64,000 nucleotides of DNA from Flavimaribacter sp024343425 (GCA_965227645.1 OZ245773.1:2356001-2420000); one strand, 5' to 3'; shown: positions 27,065-36,636, counted from the stretch's first letter. Numbers and translations are program-made. Notes: generated by a model from the letters alone, not told the origin.

Positions 27065-27534
27065 TATCTGGGATTGTCCTCTGTGACCAACATGGCCCCG
27101 ACATCGGCCTCGGCGACTTTGGCTCCACGAACAATGGCGTCGCCGTGGAACTTCCAGATTGTGCCGCGCTGCTTTTGTTTGGTCACGTGATACTCCACTA
27201 TATCGCCCGGCACGACCGGCTTTCGAAAGCGCGCGTTGTCGATCGTCATGAAGTAGACCAGATTGGATCGACTGTTCTGCGACCGTGCGCAAATAGCGCC
27301 GGCGGTCTGGGCTATGCCTTCGATAATCAACACGCCCGGCATGACCGGGTTGCCTGGAAAGTGTCCGTTGAAATGTGGCTCGTTGACGGTCACATTCTTG
27401 ATGCCAACCGCGGAATTGTCCGCGTCGATATCGACGATGCGATCGACCATCAGAAAGGGGTAGCGATGCGGCAGCACCCGCATGATCTCCGCAAGATCGG
27501 CGGTCTCCAGCGCGCTCTTATCCGTATCACTCAT
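27064..27534 (-). CDS. fabZ: 3-hydroxyacyl-[ACP] dehydratase FabZ
   Basis: A hot-dog-fold dehydratase of fatty acid elongation. The 156-residue protein has the active-site helix region NEPHFNGHFPGNPVMPGVLI, with catalytic His and the following Glu, plus LPHRYPFLMVDRIVDID near the N-terminus. The start ATG 27534 is preferred (upstream aaaaggg and aggag); an in-frame GTG at 27543 is possible. It overlaps the lpxD end by 8 bp. Its location between lpxD and lpxA links saturated chain supply to lipid A synthesis. Confidence 0.96.
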   Translation of the reverse strand: MSDTDKSALETADLAEIMRVLPHRYPFLMVDRIVDIDADNSAVGIKNVTVNEPHFNGHFPGNPVMPGVLIIEGIAQTAGAICARSQNSRSNLVYFMTIDNARFRKPVVPGDIVEYHVTKQKQRGTIWKFHGDAIVRGAKVAEADVGAMLVTEDNPR

Positions 27535-28585
27535 CTCCTGCACCCTTTTTCCTCCGGCCGAATGCTCTTGCGTTCATCTCTGCCACATCCTTCAGAAAAG
27601 CCCTCATGGGTCTTGCCGGAATTCCGCCCCATCGCGCGCCTGCTGGCACATCGCCCGCAACTGCGCTCATTCCGGCTATTTGCGCTCCGTCGCCAATTGC
27701 AAGGTGCCCGTTGACACCGACGCTGCCACCCAGCACCACGCCGTCGCCAAGGGTGACGCTACCCGATATACCGACCTGACTGACCAGCACGCAATGGCGG
27801 CCGATAGTCACATTGTGCCCAATCTGGACGAGATTATCGATCTTCGTTCCTTCTCCGATCACAGTATCGTCCAGCGCGCCGCGATCGATTGTGGTGTTCG
27901 CTCCGATTTCGACATCGTCCTGAATGATCACCCGTCCGACCTGGACGATCTTCGTCAACCCGCTGGTGGACGGGGAGTAACCGAACCCGTCCTGACCAAT
28001 CCGCGCGCCAGGATGCACTATAACCCCATTTCCGAGAAAGGCGCATTGCAGCGTGACATTCGGCGAAATATGACATTTGCGGCCAATCGAACATCCCGGA
28101 CCGATGACAGCGCCGGCTGATATGACGCTTCCGCGTCCGATCTTGACATTCTCGCCGATGATTGCGCCGGCTTCGACCGTCACGTCGTCTTCCAACCTGA
28201 CCGAAGCAGCAACAACGGCCTTTTCTGACACGCCCGATTCGTTCAGTACAAGAGGCGGACGCATCGCGCCGGGATAAAGCAATTGACCAGCCACTGCGAA
28301 TGCGAGTTGCGGATCTTCGCTGATCAGCGCCGCACAGCCTTCCGGAACACGATCAGCCAACTCTTGCGAACACAGAATTGCACTGGCATTGAGCCCGGGA
28401 AGCGCGTCTGCCCGTCGACGTGAAGTGATATAAGTCAGTTCGCCTTGCCTCGCTCTCGACAGCGGAGCCAGACCATAGATGAGCACTTGAGAAAACGCCG
28501 GGTCAGGCAATTTCGCCTTTATCGCGCTCGCAAGACGCTCTAGTTCGATGCCCTCATGTTGAGGAAAAAATCGGAAATCATCCAT
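27527..28585 (-). CDS. lpxD: UDP-3-O-(3-hydroxyacyl)glucosamine N-acyltransferase
   Basis: Adds the N-linked hydroxyacyl chain in the third step of lipid A synthesis. Of 352 residues, an N-terminal UDP-binding domain (to about residue 100) contains GLAPLSRARQGELTYI. The left-handed beta-helix of hexapeptide repeats follows, including IGQDGFGYSPS and the catalytic-His region NLVQIGHNVTIGRHCVL. The C-terminal RPMRAFLKDVAEMNA helix is typical. It starts 91 bp downstream of bamA and is probably co-transcribed with it. Confidence 0.97.
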   Translation of the reverse strand: MDDFRFFPQHEGIELERLASAIKAKLPDPAFSQVLIYGLAPLSRARQGELTYITSRRRADALPGLNASAILCSQELADRVPEGCAALISEDPQLAFAVAGQLLYPGAMRPPLVLNESGVSEKAVVAASVRLEDDVTVEAGAIIGENVKIGRGSVISAGAVIGPGCSIGRKCHISPNVTLQCAFLGNGVIVHPGARIGQDGFGYSPSTSGLTKIVQVGRVIIQDDVEIGANTTIDRGALDDTVIGEGTKIDNLVQIGHNVTIGRHCVLVSQVGISGSVTLGDGVVLGGSVGVNGHLAIGDGAQIAGMSAVAGDVPAGARWGGIPARPMRAFLKDVAEMNARAFGRRKKGAGDE

Positions 28586-28598
28586 CTTTAAGACATCA

Positions 28599-28622
28599 GG
28601 GCCCGCCTTCTCAGGCAGGCCC
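28599..28622 (-). other. Intergenic hairpin between bamA and lpxD
   Basis: GGGCCCGCCT (28599-28608) pairs with AGGCAGGCCC (28613-28622) with one C/A mismatch and a 4-base loop. No T tract follows on either strand, so it may be a partial terminator or an RNA-processing stem tuning lpxD relative to bamA, not a full terminator. Confidence 0.45.
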
Positions 28623-28676
28623 TTACCAGTTTCATGTCGGTTGCGGTCGTTCCAGCTAAAGGAAGCCTCGCTACAA

Positions 28677-31025
28677 TCAGAACCTCGCAGATGTTCCGAA
28701 ACGGAAGACCTGGGTCTTGTCGTAGTCTTCCTTCAGGATCGGGAAACCGAAGTCAAAGCGCAACGGACCGAATGGAGACGCCCATATCAGGCTGGCGCCG
28801 ACTGACGCGCGCCAGGCCATGTCGATACCTTCAACATCGCCCGGAGACGTCGCCCAGCTCAGATCGAGATCAGATCCATACAGGGTCGCGGCGTCAGCGA
28901 ACACGGCGCCCCTGACACCAAAGTCGCGAGGCAACAGCGGAAGCGGGAAGCCGATTTCCGCAGTGGCGTTGAAATAGGTCGTGCCGCCCAGTGCATCGCC
29001 ATTGTAGTCACGCGGACCAATACCCTGGGATTCGAAGCCGCGAATGGTTTCGCCACCAATGTAGAACTGGTCGAATACACGAAGATTGTCGCCTGTAGGA
29101 GCGATATACCCACCGCCGATAGCCAACTGACCTATGATGTCCTGCGCATCCGACAGAGTGTGGAAATAGGACGCCTTACCGGTGATCGACACGTAGTCTG
29201 CATCCCCGCCGAGGCCCGCATAGGTCGTTTCGACGCTGGCTACTATGCCTTCGCGAGGCAGCGACCGATCATCGATCGTGTTGTAGATAAGCGCCCAGGA
29301 AATCGCGGACGTCGTCCACGGGCTTTGATCAAGCGCCTGCTGAATCGGCGGGCTCGGCGGCAGGAAGAAGCTGCCGTCCTGATCGTATTCTTCCACGCTG
29401 TATGTATAGGCGAGCTTGGTCGACAGATCATTCGTGATCGGCGCCGTTACGCGAAGCGTGCCATAGGTCGTTGTGGTGTTGTAGCCATCCTGAGAATTGT
29501 CCGTGTTGCGACCGATGTCAAAACCGGCTGCCAGACGATAACCGAGGAAATAAGGCTCGGTGAAGGAGAGCGTATAGTTCCTGGTGTCGACGCTGCCGCC
29601 GACTGCGATCTTCAGATACTGACCACGGCCAAGAAAGTTGCGCTCGGAAAGCGCGACTTCCGCTGTCGCTCCGCCGCTGCCGGTTGAGTAACCGGCGCCG
29701 ATCGAGAACTCCCCGGTGGACTGATCCTTCACATCCACGAAGAGGATAACCCTGTCGGGCTCCGTACCGGGAGATGTCGTAACGTTTACGGTTTCGAAGT
29801 ATCCAAGCGCTTCCAGGCGTTTCTTGGCTTCCTGCACCAGAACGCGATTGTAGGCGTCGCCTTCAGCCAGGTCGAATTCGCGACGGATAACATAATCCGA
29901 AGTCCGGGTGTTGCCGCGGATCTCGATGCGCTCGATATAGGCGCGCTGTCCCTGGTCGATGAGATAGGTGACGTCAATCGTGCGATTGGCGAAGTTGCGA
30001 TTGCCGCGCGGCGTGATCTCGGCGAACGGATACCCTTCGCCCGAGGCTGCTTCGGACATGGCCACGATCGAGTCTTCGACCTTCTCGGCGCTGTAAACCG
30101 CGCCGGATCGCGATTCGATCAGCCGACGCATTCTCTCGATGTCAATGCCAGGAACCGTGCTGTCCACCTGAATGTCACCGAATTCATATCTCTCGCCCTC
30201 ATCCAGCGTAAAGGTGATGATCCAGTTTCCAGTCGCAGGATCCACATCCGCAGTCGACGAAATAATCCGGAAGTCGGCGTAGCCGCGATTGTAATAGAAG
30301 CGACGAAGCTGTTCCTCGTCGGCGCGAAGCTTATCCGGACTATAGAGGTCCTTCCGCGTCAGGAAGGAAAGGAAATTCGACTGCTTCGTGCTGATGACTT
30401 CCTTGAGCCGGCCGTTGGGATAAGCCTGATTGCCGACGAAATTGATGGACTCGATCTTCGTCCGTCCGCCCTCGTTGATGTTGAAGGCGACGTTCACGCG
30501 ACCATTCGGAAGGGAAACGACTTGCGTCGACACCTCGGCTTCGCCGCGACCGATACGGTCGTAGGCGTCCTTGATCGCCTGAATGTCATACTCGATGATC
30601 GTCTCGTTATAGGGGCCGAGCGGCTTTGCCTGCACGACTGATTCAAGCTGACGATCCTTGATCTTCTTGTTGCCGTTGAAGACGATCTGATTGATGATCA
30701 GGTTTTCGTCCACGGTGACAACCAGGGTGCTGCCTCGACGCGTAATCTGAACGTCGCTGAACAGCCCCGTCGCAAAAAGACGCTTGATGGACGCGTCGAT
30801 ATCGGAATTGTCAAAACTCTTGCCCGGCTCGATCGTAATGTTTCCGCGAACCGTATCGGCGTCTACGCGACCATTACCACGAACCTCGATGACACTTACA
30901 ACAGCCGCATTTGCCGTTACTGTCGACGCGACAACGGCAGCCCCCACGCTACCAACCGCCATAAGCGTTGCAAGTGCGAGCGCACGAACAGCGCCTAGTA
31001 CTCTAGAACCGGCCTTCATTGGCAT
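28677..31025 (-). CDS. bamA: Outer membrane protein assembly factor BamA
   Basis: The beta-barrel insertase of the BAM complex in the outer membrane. From ATG 31025 (aaggg five bases upstream) it is 782 residues. It has a signal peptide ending in an Ala-rich stretch (VTANAA), POTRA repeats through about residue 430 (first one VIEVRGNGRVDADTVRGNI), then a 16-strand barrel. The barrel carries the GGETIRGFESQGIGPRD loop (the conserved RGF) and the terminal Phe in GTSARF. It lies between rseP and lpxD as in most Hyphomicrobiales. The ORF start at 31112 would precede the signal peptide and is not used. Confidence 0.96.
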   Translation of the reverse strand: MPMKAGSRVLGAVRALALATLMAVGSVGAAVVASTVTANAAVVSVIEVRGNGRVDADTVRGNITIEPGKSFDNSDIDASIKRLFATGLFSDVQITRRGSTLVVTVDENLIINQIVFNGNKKIKDRQLESVVQAKPLGPYNETIIEYDIQAIKDAYDRIGRGEAEVSTQVVSLPNGRVNVAFNINEGGRTKIESINFVGNQAYPNGRLKEVISTKQSNFLSFLTRKDLYSPDKLRADEEQLRRFYYNRGYADFRIISSTADVDPATGNWIITFTLDEGERYEFGDIQVDSTVPGIDIERMRRLIESRSGAVYSAEKVEDSIVAMSEAASGEGYPFAEITPRGNRNFANRTIDVTYLIDQGQRAYIERIEIRGNTRTSDYVIRREFDLAEGDAYNRVLVQEAKKRLEALGYFETVNVTTSPGTEPDRVILFVDVKDQSTGEFSIGAGYSTGSGGATAEVALSERNFLGRGQYLKIAVGGSVDTRNYTLSFTEPYFLGYRLAAGFDIGRNTDNSQDGYNTTTTYGTLRVTAPITNDLSTKLAYTYSVEEYDQDGSFFLPPSPPIQQALDQSPWTTSAISWALIYNTIDDRSLPREGIVASVETTYAGLGGDADYVSITGKASYFHTLSDAQDIIGQLAIGGGYIAPTGDNLRVFDQFYIGGETIRGFESQGIGPRDYNGDALGGTTYFNATAEIGFPLPLLPRDFGVRGAVFADAATLYGSDLDLSWATSPGDVEGIDMAWRASVGASLIWASPFGPLRFDFGFPILKEDYDKTQVFRFGTSARF

Positions 31026-31289
31026 CTTTACCCTTAATCTCAGCGTCCCCACGAGCGGACAGAACACGATTCTGTCTCCCCGCCGTTTTACAATGTTTTC
31101 AGCTACAAGCAAGTCATTGAGTTAATTTCTGTTTACTTGCCCTCCATTCGTTGCCGATAAGCAACTACCGCGGTGAGTTTATGGATAACAAAGAGTTATC
31201 TCAACAATACAGCACCTGTCTGGTTTCCAGATATCCACAGACCCGCCTCCGGATCGTCACACTCGGCCTCAGAACCCTATTTCTGTCAG

Positions 31290-32411
31290 CTAGGTCACGT
31301 CATTCCAAGTCGCGTAGATCATCAACATTAGTAACAGCGAGAGACCAATCTTGAAAGCAAACTCCTGACCTCTTTCTCCCACCGGTTTGCCGCGCAAAAA
31401 CTCGATCAGATAAAACAGGAGATGGCCGCCGTCGAGTATAGGAATCGGAAGCAGATTCAGGAAGCCAATCGAAACCGATATGAAGGCAATGAAGGAGATG
31501 GTGGAGACAAGTCCGACGGAGACCATCTGACCGCTGATCTTGGCTATCCCGATTGGACCGCTGATCTGGTCCGGCTTTGCTCTGCCGATGATGATGTTCT
31601 TGAAGTACTGAACCGTCTGGCTGACGATAAAGAAGGACTGCCCCACGCCTTCAGCCAGTGCATCTAGCGGCCCCATCTTCTCATATCGAAACGTATCCTC
31701 GTTTGCAGACGCGACGACGCCGATTTGTCCGACTTCGATCATGTCTCCAAAGCCGTTGTCGACTTCCGCGCGTTTGGGAACAAGCATGAACTCTTTGTTT
31801 CGGCCGTCGCGTTCGACGATCAACCGCAATTCAACGCCGGGCCTCGTCGATACGTAGACGCGCAGGTCGTCGAAGGAATCGATGGTTTTGCCGTCAATCT
31901 CCAGAATACGGTCGCCAGGCTCAAGACCGGCTTCGGCAGCTGCGCTTGCCGGCTGAACGGACGCCACGACGGGGTCCAGCACGGCCTTTCCGAAATAGCT
32001 GTAAACCGCTGTAAAAATGACGATGGCAAGTATAAAATTTGCAATCGGACCCGCGGCTACCGTAGCCGCGCGACGTCCGAGTGACGCGCCCTGAAACGTT
32101 TGAGACTGTTCCGCCGCGCTCATTTCCGCAATCTTGTCTTCGTCGGGGAAGCTGGCGGCGTTCTCGTCGCCGAAAAACTTAACATAGCCACCAAGTGGAA
32201 TGGCGGACAATTTCCAACGCGTGCCGTTTCTGTCGGTAAACCCGGCGAGCTCCCTGCCGAAGCCGATTGAGAAGGTGACGATGCGAATTCCACACCATCT
32301 GCCGACGAGATAGTGGCCCATCTCGTGTACGAACACCACGATCGTCAGAACGATGATGAATGGCAGAACCGTGCCGACAAGGATGCTGTAGATATTTCCA
32401 AGTACGTCCAT
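31290..32411 (-). CDS. rseP: Site-2 intramembrane metalloprotease RseP
   Basis: A regulated intramembrane zinc protease of 373 residues. The zinc motif HEMGH is at residues 29-33 in the first TM segment, and the third ligand lies in LPIPILDGGHLL near the C-terminus. One clear PDZ domain (VQPASAAAEAGLEPGDRILE, about residues 145-200) separates the catalytic halves. In alphaproteobacteria it cleaves anti-sigma factors and possibly signal-peptide remnants. A 264-bp spacer to bamA suggests bamA has its own promoter. dxr, which lies next to rseP in some genomes, is absent here. Confidence 0.95.
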   Translation of the reverse strand: MDVLGNIYSILVGTVLPFIIVLTIVVFVHEMGHYLVGRWCGIRIVTFSIGFGRELAGFTDRNGTRWKLSAIPLGGYVKFFGDENAASFPDEDKIAEMSAAEQSQTFQGASLGRRAATVAAGPIANFILAIVIFTAVYSYFGKAVLDPVVASVQPASAAAEAGLEPGDRILEIDGKTIDSFDDLRVYVSTRPGVELRLIVERDGRNKEFMLVPKRAEVDNGFGDMIEVGQIGVVASANEDTFRYEKMGPLDALAEGVGQSFFIVSQTVQYFKNIIIGRAKPDQISGPIGIAKISGQMVSVGLVSTISFIAFISVSIGFLNLLPIPILDGGHLLFYLIEFLRGKPVGERGQEFAFKIGLSLLLMLMIYATWNDVT

Positions 32412-32466
32412 AAGTGTTCCCTGCGGCTCTGTCGCCGCTCAGAATTTTCTGTCTTCTCGACCGATA

Positions 32467-33273
32467 TCACCCGATCCGCGTCAGATCGAGCCCCGTCCAG
32501 GTTATGCTGAGCAAATAGGCTGCAATCACGGCGAAGACCAGACTGTCCACCCGATCCATGACGCCGCCGTGGCCGGGAATAAGGTCGCTTGAGTCCTTGA
32601 CGTCAAAATGGCGCTTCAAGCCGGATTCGAACAAATCGCCGATCTGCCCGACGATCGACAAGGCGCCACAAAGAAATGCAAGCAGAACAATTTCCGGCGC
32701 CCCTAGTATCCAGCCCGCAATAATGCCGCACACAACGCCGCCGGCGAGACCGCTGAGAAAACCCGACCATGTTTTCTTTGGCGAGATTTGCGGCGCAAGT
32801 TTCGGACCACCGATGCTCCTCCCCCCGAAAAACGCGAAAACGTCGGTCGCCCAGATGACGGCGAACACTATGATAATCGCCATCCATCCGGTAGGCTCGC
32901 TCCCACGCAACGCAGTAAACGCGATTCCGAAAAAGCCGGCGTACAGCAAACCAAGCGGCGCATAGAGATCATGTCCCTCTATCCTGCGCAGCACGGTGAG
33001 GATAATCGCGCCCGCAAGACAGCACGCCAACGCGAGCAGCGGCATGGTGATCATGATGGCGACAGCAGTCGCCAACATTGTCACGCCGCCGACAATGCGA
33101 TCGGTGGCGCTCAGATGCTTTTTTTCGACAATCCGAAACCATTCATAGAACAGCAGCAACATGATCGTCACCGCCAGAAGGCGGAATGGAACGCCGCCCG
33201 TCCAGGTCAGCGCCAGCACGAGCACACCGAGGATCAAGGCGGAAACTGTACGGACGAGAACCTCGTTCTGCAT
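32467..33273 (-). CDS. cdsA: Phosphatidate cytidylyltransferase
   Basis: Makes CDP-diacylglycerol from phosphatidate and CTP in the inner membrane, the precursor of all phospholipids. The 268-residue polytopic protein (about eight hydrophobic segments) ends with the CDS signature, here GLKRHFDVKDSSDLIPGHGG followed by VMDRVDSLVF. The start at 33273 overlaps the uppS stop (TTGATGC); a longer reading to 33330 overlaps uppS and is rejected. Confidence 0.95.
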   Translation of the reverse strand: MQNEVLVRTVSALILGVLVLALTWTGGVPFRLLAVTIMLLLFYEWFRIVEKKHLSATDRIVGGVTMLATAVAIMITMPLLALACCLAGAIILTVLRRIEGHDLYAPLGLLYAGFFGIAFTALRGSEPTGWMAIIIVFAVIWATDVFAFFGGRSIGGPKLAPQISPKKTWSGFLSGLAGGVVCGIIAGWILGAPEIVLLAFLCGALSIVGQIGDLFESGLKRHFDVKDSSDLIPGHGGVMDRVDSLVFAVIAAYLLSITWTGLDLTRIG

Positions 33274-33998
33274 CAAGTCGCCGCCGCAGCGGCCCGATCC
33301 GTCGTGGCGCCGAAACGGCGGTCGCGGCATGCGTATTCTTTCAGCGCTTTGCGGAATTCCTCTTCATCGAAATCCGGCCATAGACACGGCAGAAAGATAA
33401 ACTCCGAATAGGCGGACTGCCAGAGCAGGAAATTCGAGATTCGCATCTCGCCGCTCGTGCGAATAATCAGATCCGGATCGGGCATGTCCGCTGTATCGAG
33501 ACAGTCAGAAATTGTCTGTTCTGTGATTCTTGTCGGATCGAGAAGTCCCTGGGCGACTTTCAGAGCGATCGCCCTGGTCGCGCGTGTAATGTCGTCGCGA
33601 CCACCATAGTTGAACGCGATAATCAGATTGAGAGCCGTATTTTCGCGGGTCAGATCCTCGGCTTCGGTCAGCAGCGCCAATATATCGGCTGAAAGACCAC
33701 GCCGATCGCCGATGACATGGACACGCACATTCTCATTGTGCAGCTCCGCCAAATCGCGCCTAACAAAAAACTTCAGCAATCCCATCAGATCGCTGACTTC
33801 CTGCTGGGGCCTGTTCCAGTTTTCGGAGGAGAATGCGAAAAGAGTCAGATATTTGACGCCGTTTTCTCCAGCAGCCTTTACGGCGTTGCGGACAGCTTCA
33901 ACACCCTTGCGGTGCCCGACAGCGCGCGGTTGGCCGCGCCTTTCGGCCCAGCGCCCGTTTCCATCCATAATGATTGCCACATGTTGAGGCTTGTTCAA
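33273..33998 (-). CDS. uppS: Undecaprenyl diphosphate synthase
   Basis: A cis-prenyltransferase that makes the C55 lipid carrier for peptidoglycan and O-antigen. The 241-residue protein has the catalytic MDGNGRWAERRG with Asp12, FAFSSENWNRP, and the C-terminal LIIRTSGEMRISNFLLWQ with YSEFIF. It follows frr by 46 bp, and its stop overlaps the cdsA start by one base. Confidence 0.97.
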   Translation of the reverse strand: MNKPQHVAIIMDGNGRWAERRGQPRAVGHRKGVEAVRNAVKAAGENGVKYLTLFAFSSENWNRPQQEVSDLMGLLKFFVRRDLAELHNENVRVHVIGDRRGLSADILALLTEAEDLTRENTALNLIIAFNYGGRDDITRATRAIALKVAQGLLDPTRITEQTISDCLDTADMPDPDLIIRTSGEMRISNFLLWQSAYSEFIFLPCLWPDFDEEEFRKALKEYACRDRRFGATTDRAAAAAT

Positions 33999-34044
33999 TA
34001 TGTCGCTCCAAAAACCCCGTATCGAGCTGCTGAAACTCGCAGCG

Positions 34045-34605
34045 TCAAACCTGCATTATCTCTGTTTCCTTGTCGGTCAGCAGGCTGTCGATCTGGGATA
34101 TCATGTCGTCGGTCAATTTTTGCACGGTTTCAGCCTGGTCATGGCTTTCGTCCTTGCTGATATCGCCGTCCTTTTCGGCTTTTTTCAGGTCGTCCATCCC
34201 GTCTCGCCTTACATGGCGAACCGCCACGCGCGCATTCTCGGCGTAATTATGAGCAACCTTGACGAGTTCCTTGCGGCGTTCCTCGTTGAGTTCCGGCAGG
34301 GGAATTCGCAAATTGACGCCATCGGTAATCGGATTCAATCCCAGATTTGATTCTCTGATGGCCTTTTCAACAGCCGACACCATGGACTTGTCCCAGATTG
34401 AAACAGAGATCATGCGTGGTTCCGGAACGGAAATATTTGCGAGTTGGTTGAGAGGCATTCTCGAACCATAGGCCTCGACCGTCACCGGATCGAGAACATT
34501 CGCGGATGCGCGGCCCGTGCGAAGCGCGGCAATATCACTCTTGAAAGCGGAGATTGCGCCTTCCATCCGCCGCTTCAAATCAACAAAATCAGCACCGTCG
34601 CTCAT
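34045..34605 (-). CDS. frr: Ribosome recycling factor
   Basis: Splits post-termination ribosomes together with EF-G. The standard 186-residue length is present, with the domain II/III pattern: DLKRRMEGAISAFKSDIAAL, LRTGRASANVLDPV, a central INQLANI-type segment (here LNQLANISVPEP), and DDLKKAEKDGDISKDE near the C-terminus. A 149-bp AT-rich spacer separates it from pyrH. Confidence 0.97.
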   Translation of the reverse strand: MSDGADFVDLKRRMEGAISAFKSDIAALRTGRASANVLDPVTVEAYGSRMPLNQLANISVPEPRMISVSIWDKSMVSAVEKAIRESNLGLNPITDGVNLRIPLPELNEERRKELVKVAHNYAENARVAVRHVRRDGMDDLKKAEKDGDISKDESHDQAETVQKLTDDMISQIDSLLTDKETEIMQV

Positions 34606-34754
34606 GCGTGCTTGCTCCCTGTTCTATTGGTCTTTTGATCGCTTCGCCGAATTACTAAAATACTATTGAAGTAATTCACTGCGTACTATTCAACGCAACC
34701 GATTCAATAGCAGAACACAACCTCGCCTTCACCAGCTTCTTTTCCGTAGCATCT

Positions 34755-35477
34755 TTACGCATCCTTTACGATAGTCGCCGTTCCGCCTCCCTCAAGAATT
34801 GCGGCTAGTTGTCCCTTCTCGTGAATCGAGAATACGATTATCGGAATTGAGTTCTCTCTGGCAAGCGCTACGGCGGCCACGTCCATTACTGCCAAACCCT
34901 TGTCCAGTATTTCATCGTGCGTCAGTTCATCATACCGCTCTGCGTCGGGGAACTGTTTCGGATCCGCCGAATAGATGCCATCGACCTGGGTCGCCTTGAA
35001 AATCGCCTGCGCGCCCAACTCCGCGGCGCGCAGGGCCGCAGCTGAGTCTGTCGTGAAGAACGGATTGCCCGTGCCGCCGGCGAAAATGACCACACGCCCC
35101 TTTTCGAGATGGTGCAAAGCCGCGCGCTGGGAAAAGCTCTGACAGATTTCCGGCATGGCGATTGCGGAAAGCACTTCCGTGTTGATCCCGAGCTTTCGCA
35201 ACGATGTCGCCAGGGCCAGCGCGTTGATAACAGTGGCCAGCATTCCCATGTGGTCGCCGGTCACACGATCGCCGCCCTTGGATGCAACGGCTACTCCACG
35301 AAAAATATTGCCTCCGCCGACGACGACTCCGACCTGAACACCCATCGCCCGCGCTTCGGCGATGTCGGCGGCGATGCGGTCGGCGACCGTTACGTCGATC
35401 CCGAAACCCTGCTTTCCCATCAGCGCCTCTCCGGAGGCTTTCAAAAGGATTTTCTTGAAGATGGGAGCGTTGGGCAT
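34755..35477 (-). CDS. pyrH: Uridylate kinase
   Basis: Phosphorylates UMP in pyrimidine nucleotide synthesis; a hexameric amino-acid-kinase-fold enzyme. The start MPNAPIFKKILLKASGEALM at 35477 gives 240 residues, the normal length; an ATG at 35489 is also possible. Motifs include VGVVVGGGNIFRG, GDHMGMLATVINAL, VIFAGGTGNPFFTTDSAA and VDGIYSADPK. It follows tsf after two hairpins that may separate it transcriptionally. Confidence 0.96.
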   Translation of the reverse strand: MPNAPIFKKILLKASGEALMGKQGFGIDVTVADRIAADIAEARAMGVQVGVVVGGGNIFRGVAVASKGGDRVTGDHMGMLATVINALALATSLRKLGINTEVLSAIAMPEICQSFSQRAALHHLEKGRVVIFAGGTGNPFFTTDSAAALRAAELGAQAIFKATQVDGIYSADPKQFPDAERYDELTHDEILDKGLAVMDVAAVALARENSIPIIVFSIHEKGQLAAILEGGGTATIVKDA

Positions 35478-35514
35478 CTGGAGTTCCATGTGCGGTTTGC
35501 ACAGCCGGATACAC

Positions 35515-35585
35515 GAAGGGCGCCGCGATGTCACGCGGCGCCCTTTCGAATTTCTGAATTTTGTTTCGCCCGGAAAGCCCGGGCG
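35515..35585 (-). terminator. Paired hairpins after tsf (terminator/attenuator region)
   Basis: Just after the tsf stop a 7-bp stem CGCCCGG/CCGGGCG (35567-35585) is followed downstream by a strong stem of at least 12 bp around GGGCGCCGCG/CGCGGCGCCC (35515-35546). The second has only a short T run, so termination may be partial. It would separate rpsB-tsf from pyrH-frr. Confidence 0.6.
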
Positions 35586-35599
35586 CAGACTGGTTGAAA

Positions 35600-36523
35600 T
35601 CAGCCCTGCGCGGCGGCGGCGACTTCGGCTGCGAAATCGCTTTCTTCCTTTTCCACGCCCTCGCCCAGCTGGAACCGCACAAAACCGGCGACTTCAACGG
35701 GCGCGCCCGCCTGGCCTTCCGCCTCTTTCAGCGCTTCGGCGACCGTCTGGTCAGGATTCATGACGAAGCTCTGTGAAACGAGAGCAACTTCCTCGTAGAA
35801 CTTGCGCATGCGACCCTCGACCATCTTTTCCACAATGTTCTCGGGCTTCCCGGATTCGCGAGCCTGCTCCATGAAGATGGCGCGTTCGCGTTCGGCGACT
35901 TCGGCGTCGACGTCGGCCGAAGTCACAGCCAGCGGGTTGGACGCAGCCACATGCATCGCGATCTGCTTGCCAAGGGATTCGAGCGCCGCGGCGTCGCCAG
36001 TCGATTTCAAGGCGACAATCACACCCAACTTGCCAAGACCGTCAGCAACGGAGTTGTGGATATAGCTGGCGACAATCCCCTGCTCAACGCTCAGCATGGC
36101 CGAACGGCGCAGATTGAGGTTTTCTCCGATTGTGGCGACCGCGTCGGTAATCGTCTCTTCCACCGACTTGCCGGTAGCCGGATAGACCGCCGACTTGACG
36201 GAAGCCAGTTCGCCGTCCGTGCCGAGCGCCACGTCCGCGACGCCGCTTACGAGTTTCTGGAACTCGTCATTGCGCGCAACGAAGTCGGTTTCCGAATTGA
36301 TCTCGACGAGAACAGCGCGGGCTCCTTCCGCAGCGATGCCGATAAGGCCTTCCGCAGCCGTACGGCCAGACTTCTTGTCGGCCTTGGCGATGCCTTTGGC
36401 GCGCAGCCAGTCGACGGCCGCTTCCATGTCGCCGCCGGTTTCAGTCAGGGCTTTTTTACAATCCATCATGCCTGCGCCTGTCTTTTCGCGCAGCTCTTTA
36501 ACCTGAGAAGCTGTAATGCTCAT
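35600..36523 (-). CDS. tsf: Elongation factor Ts
   Basis: The nucleotide exchange factor for EF-Tu. The 307-residue protein has the N-terminal UBA-like domain (SQVKELREKTGAGMMDCKKA), the interaction motif SETDFVARNDEF near residue 80, and the dimerisation region at the C-terminus. It follows rpsB after a 113-bp spacer with a perfect hairpin. Confidence 0.97.
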   Translation of the reverse strand: MSITASQVKELREKTGAGMMDCKKALTETGGDMEAAVDWLRAKGIAKADKKSGRTAAEGLIGIAAEGARAVLVEINSETDFVARNDEFQKLVSGVADVALGTDGELASVKSAVYPATGKSVEETITDAVATIGENLNLRRSAMLSVEQGIVASYIHNSVADGLGKLGVIVALKSTGDAAALESLGKQIAMHVAASNPLAVTSADVDAEVAERERAIFMEQARESGKPENIVEKMVEGRMRKFYEEVALVSQSFVMNPDQTVAEALKEAEGQAGAPVEVAGFVRFQLGEGVEKEESDFAAEVAAAAQG

Positions 36524-36601
36524 CCTAGCCTCTTGATATATTTGCGTGACACACCCGCCATCGGGCGCGCACGGTATTGCTCTCTGTTATGATTCGTGTG
36601 T

Positions 36602-36629
36602 CAGCCGGATGAAACAGTTCATCCGGCTG
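36602..36629 (-). other. Perfect 12-bp hairpin in the rpsB-tsf spacer
   Basis: CAGCCGGATGAA (36602-36613) and TTCATCCGGCTG (36618-36629) form a 12-bp perfect stem with a 4-base loop, 7 bp after the rpsB stop. No T tract follows. It may set the ratio of S2 to EF-Ts by partial termination or by stabilising the rpsB 3' end. Confidence 0.6.
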
Positions 36630-36636
36630 GCAAGAC

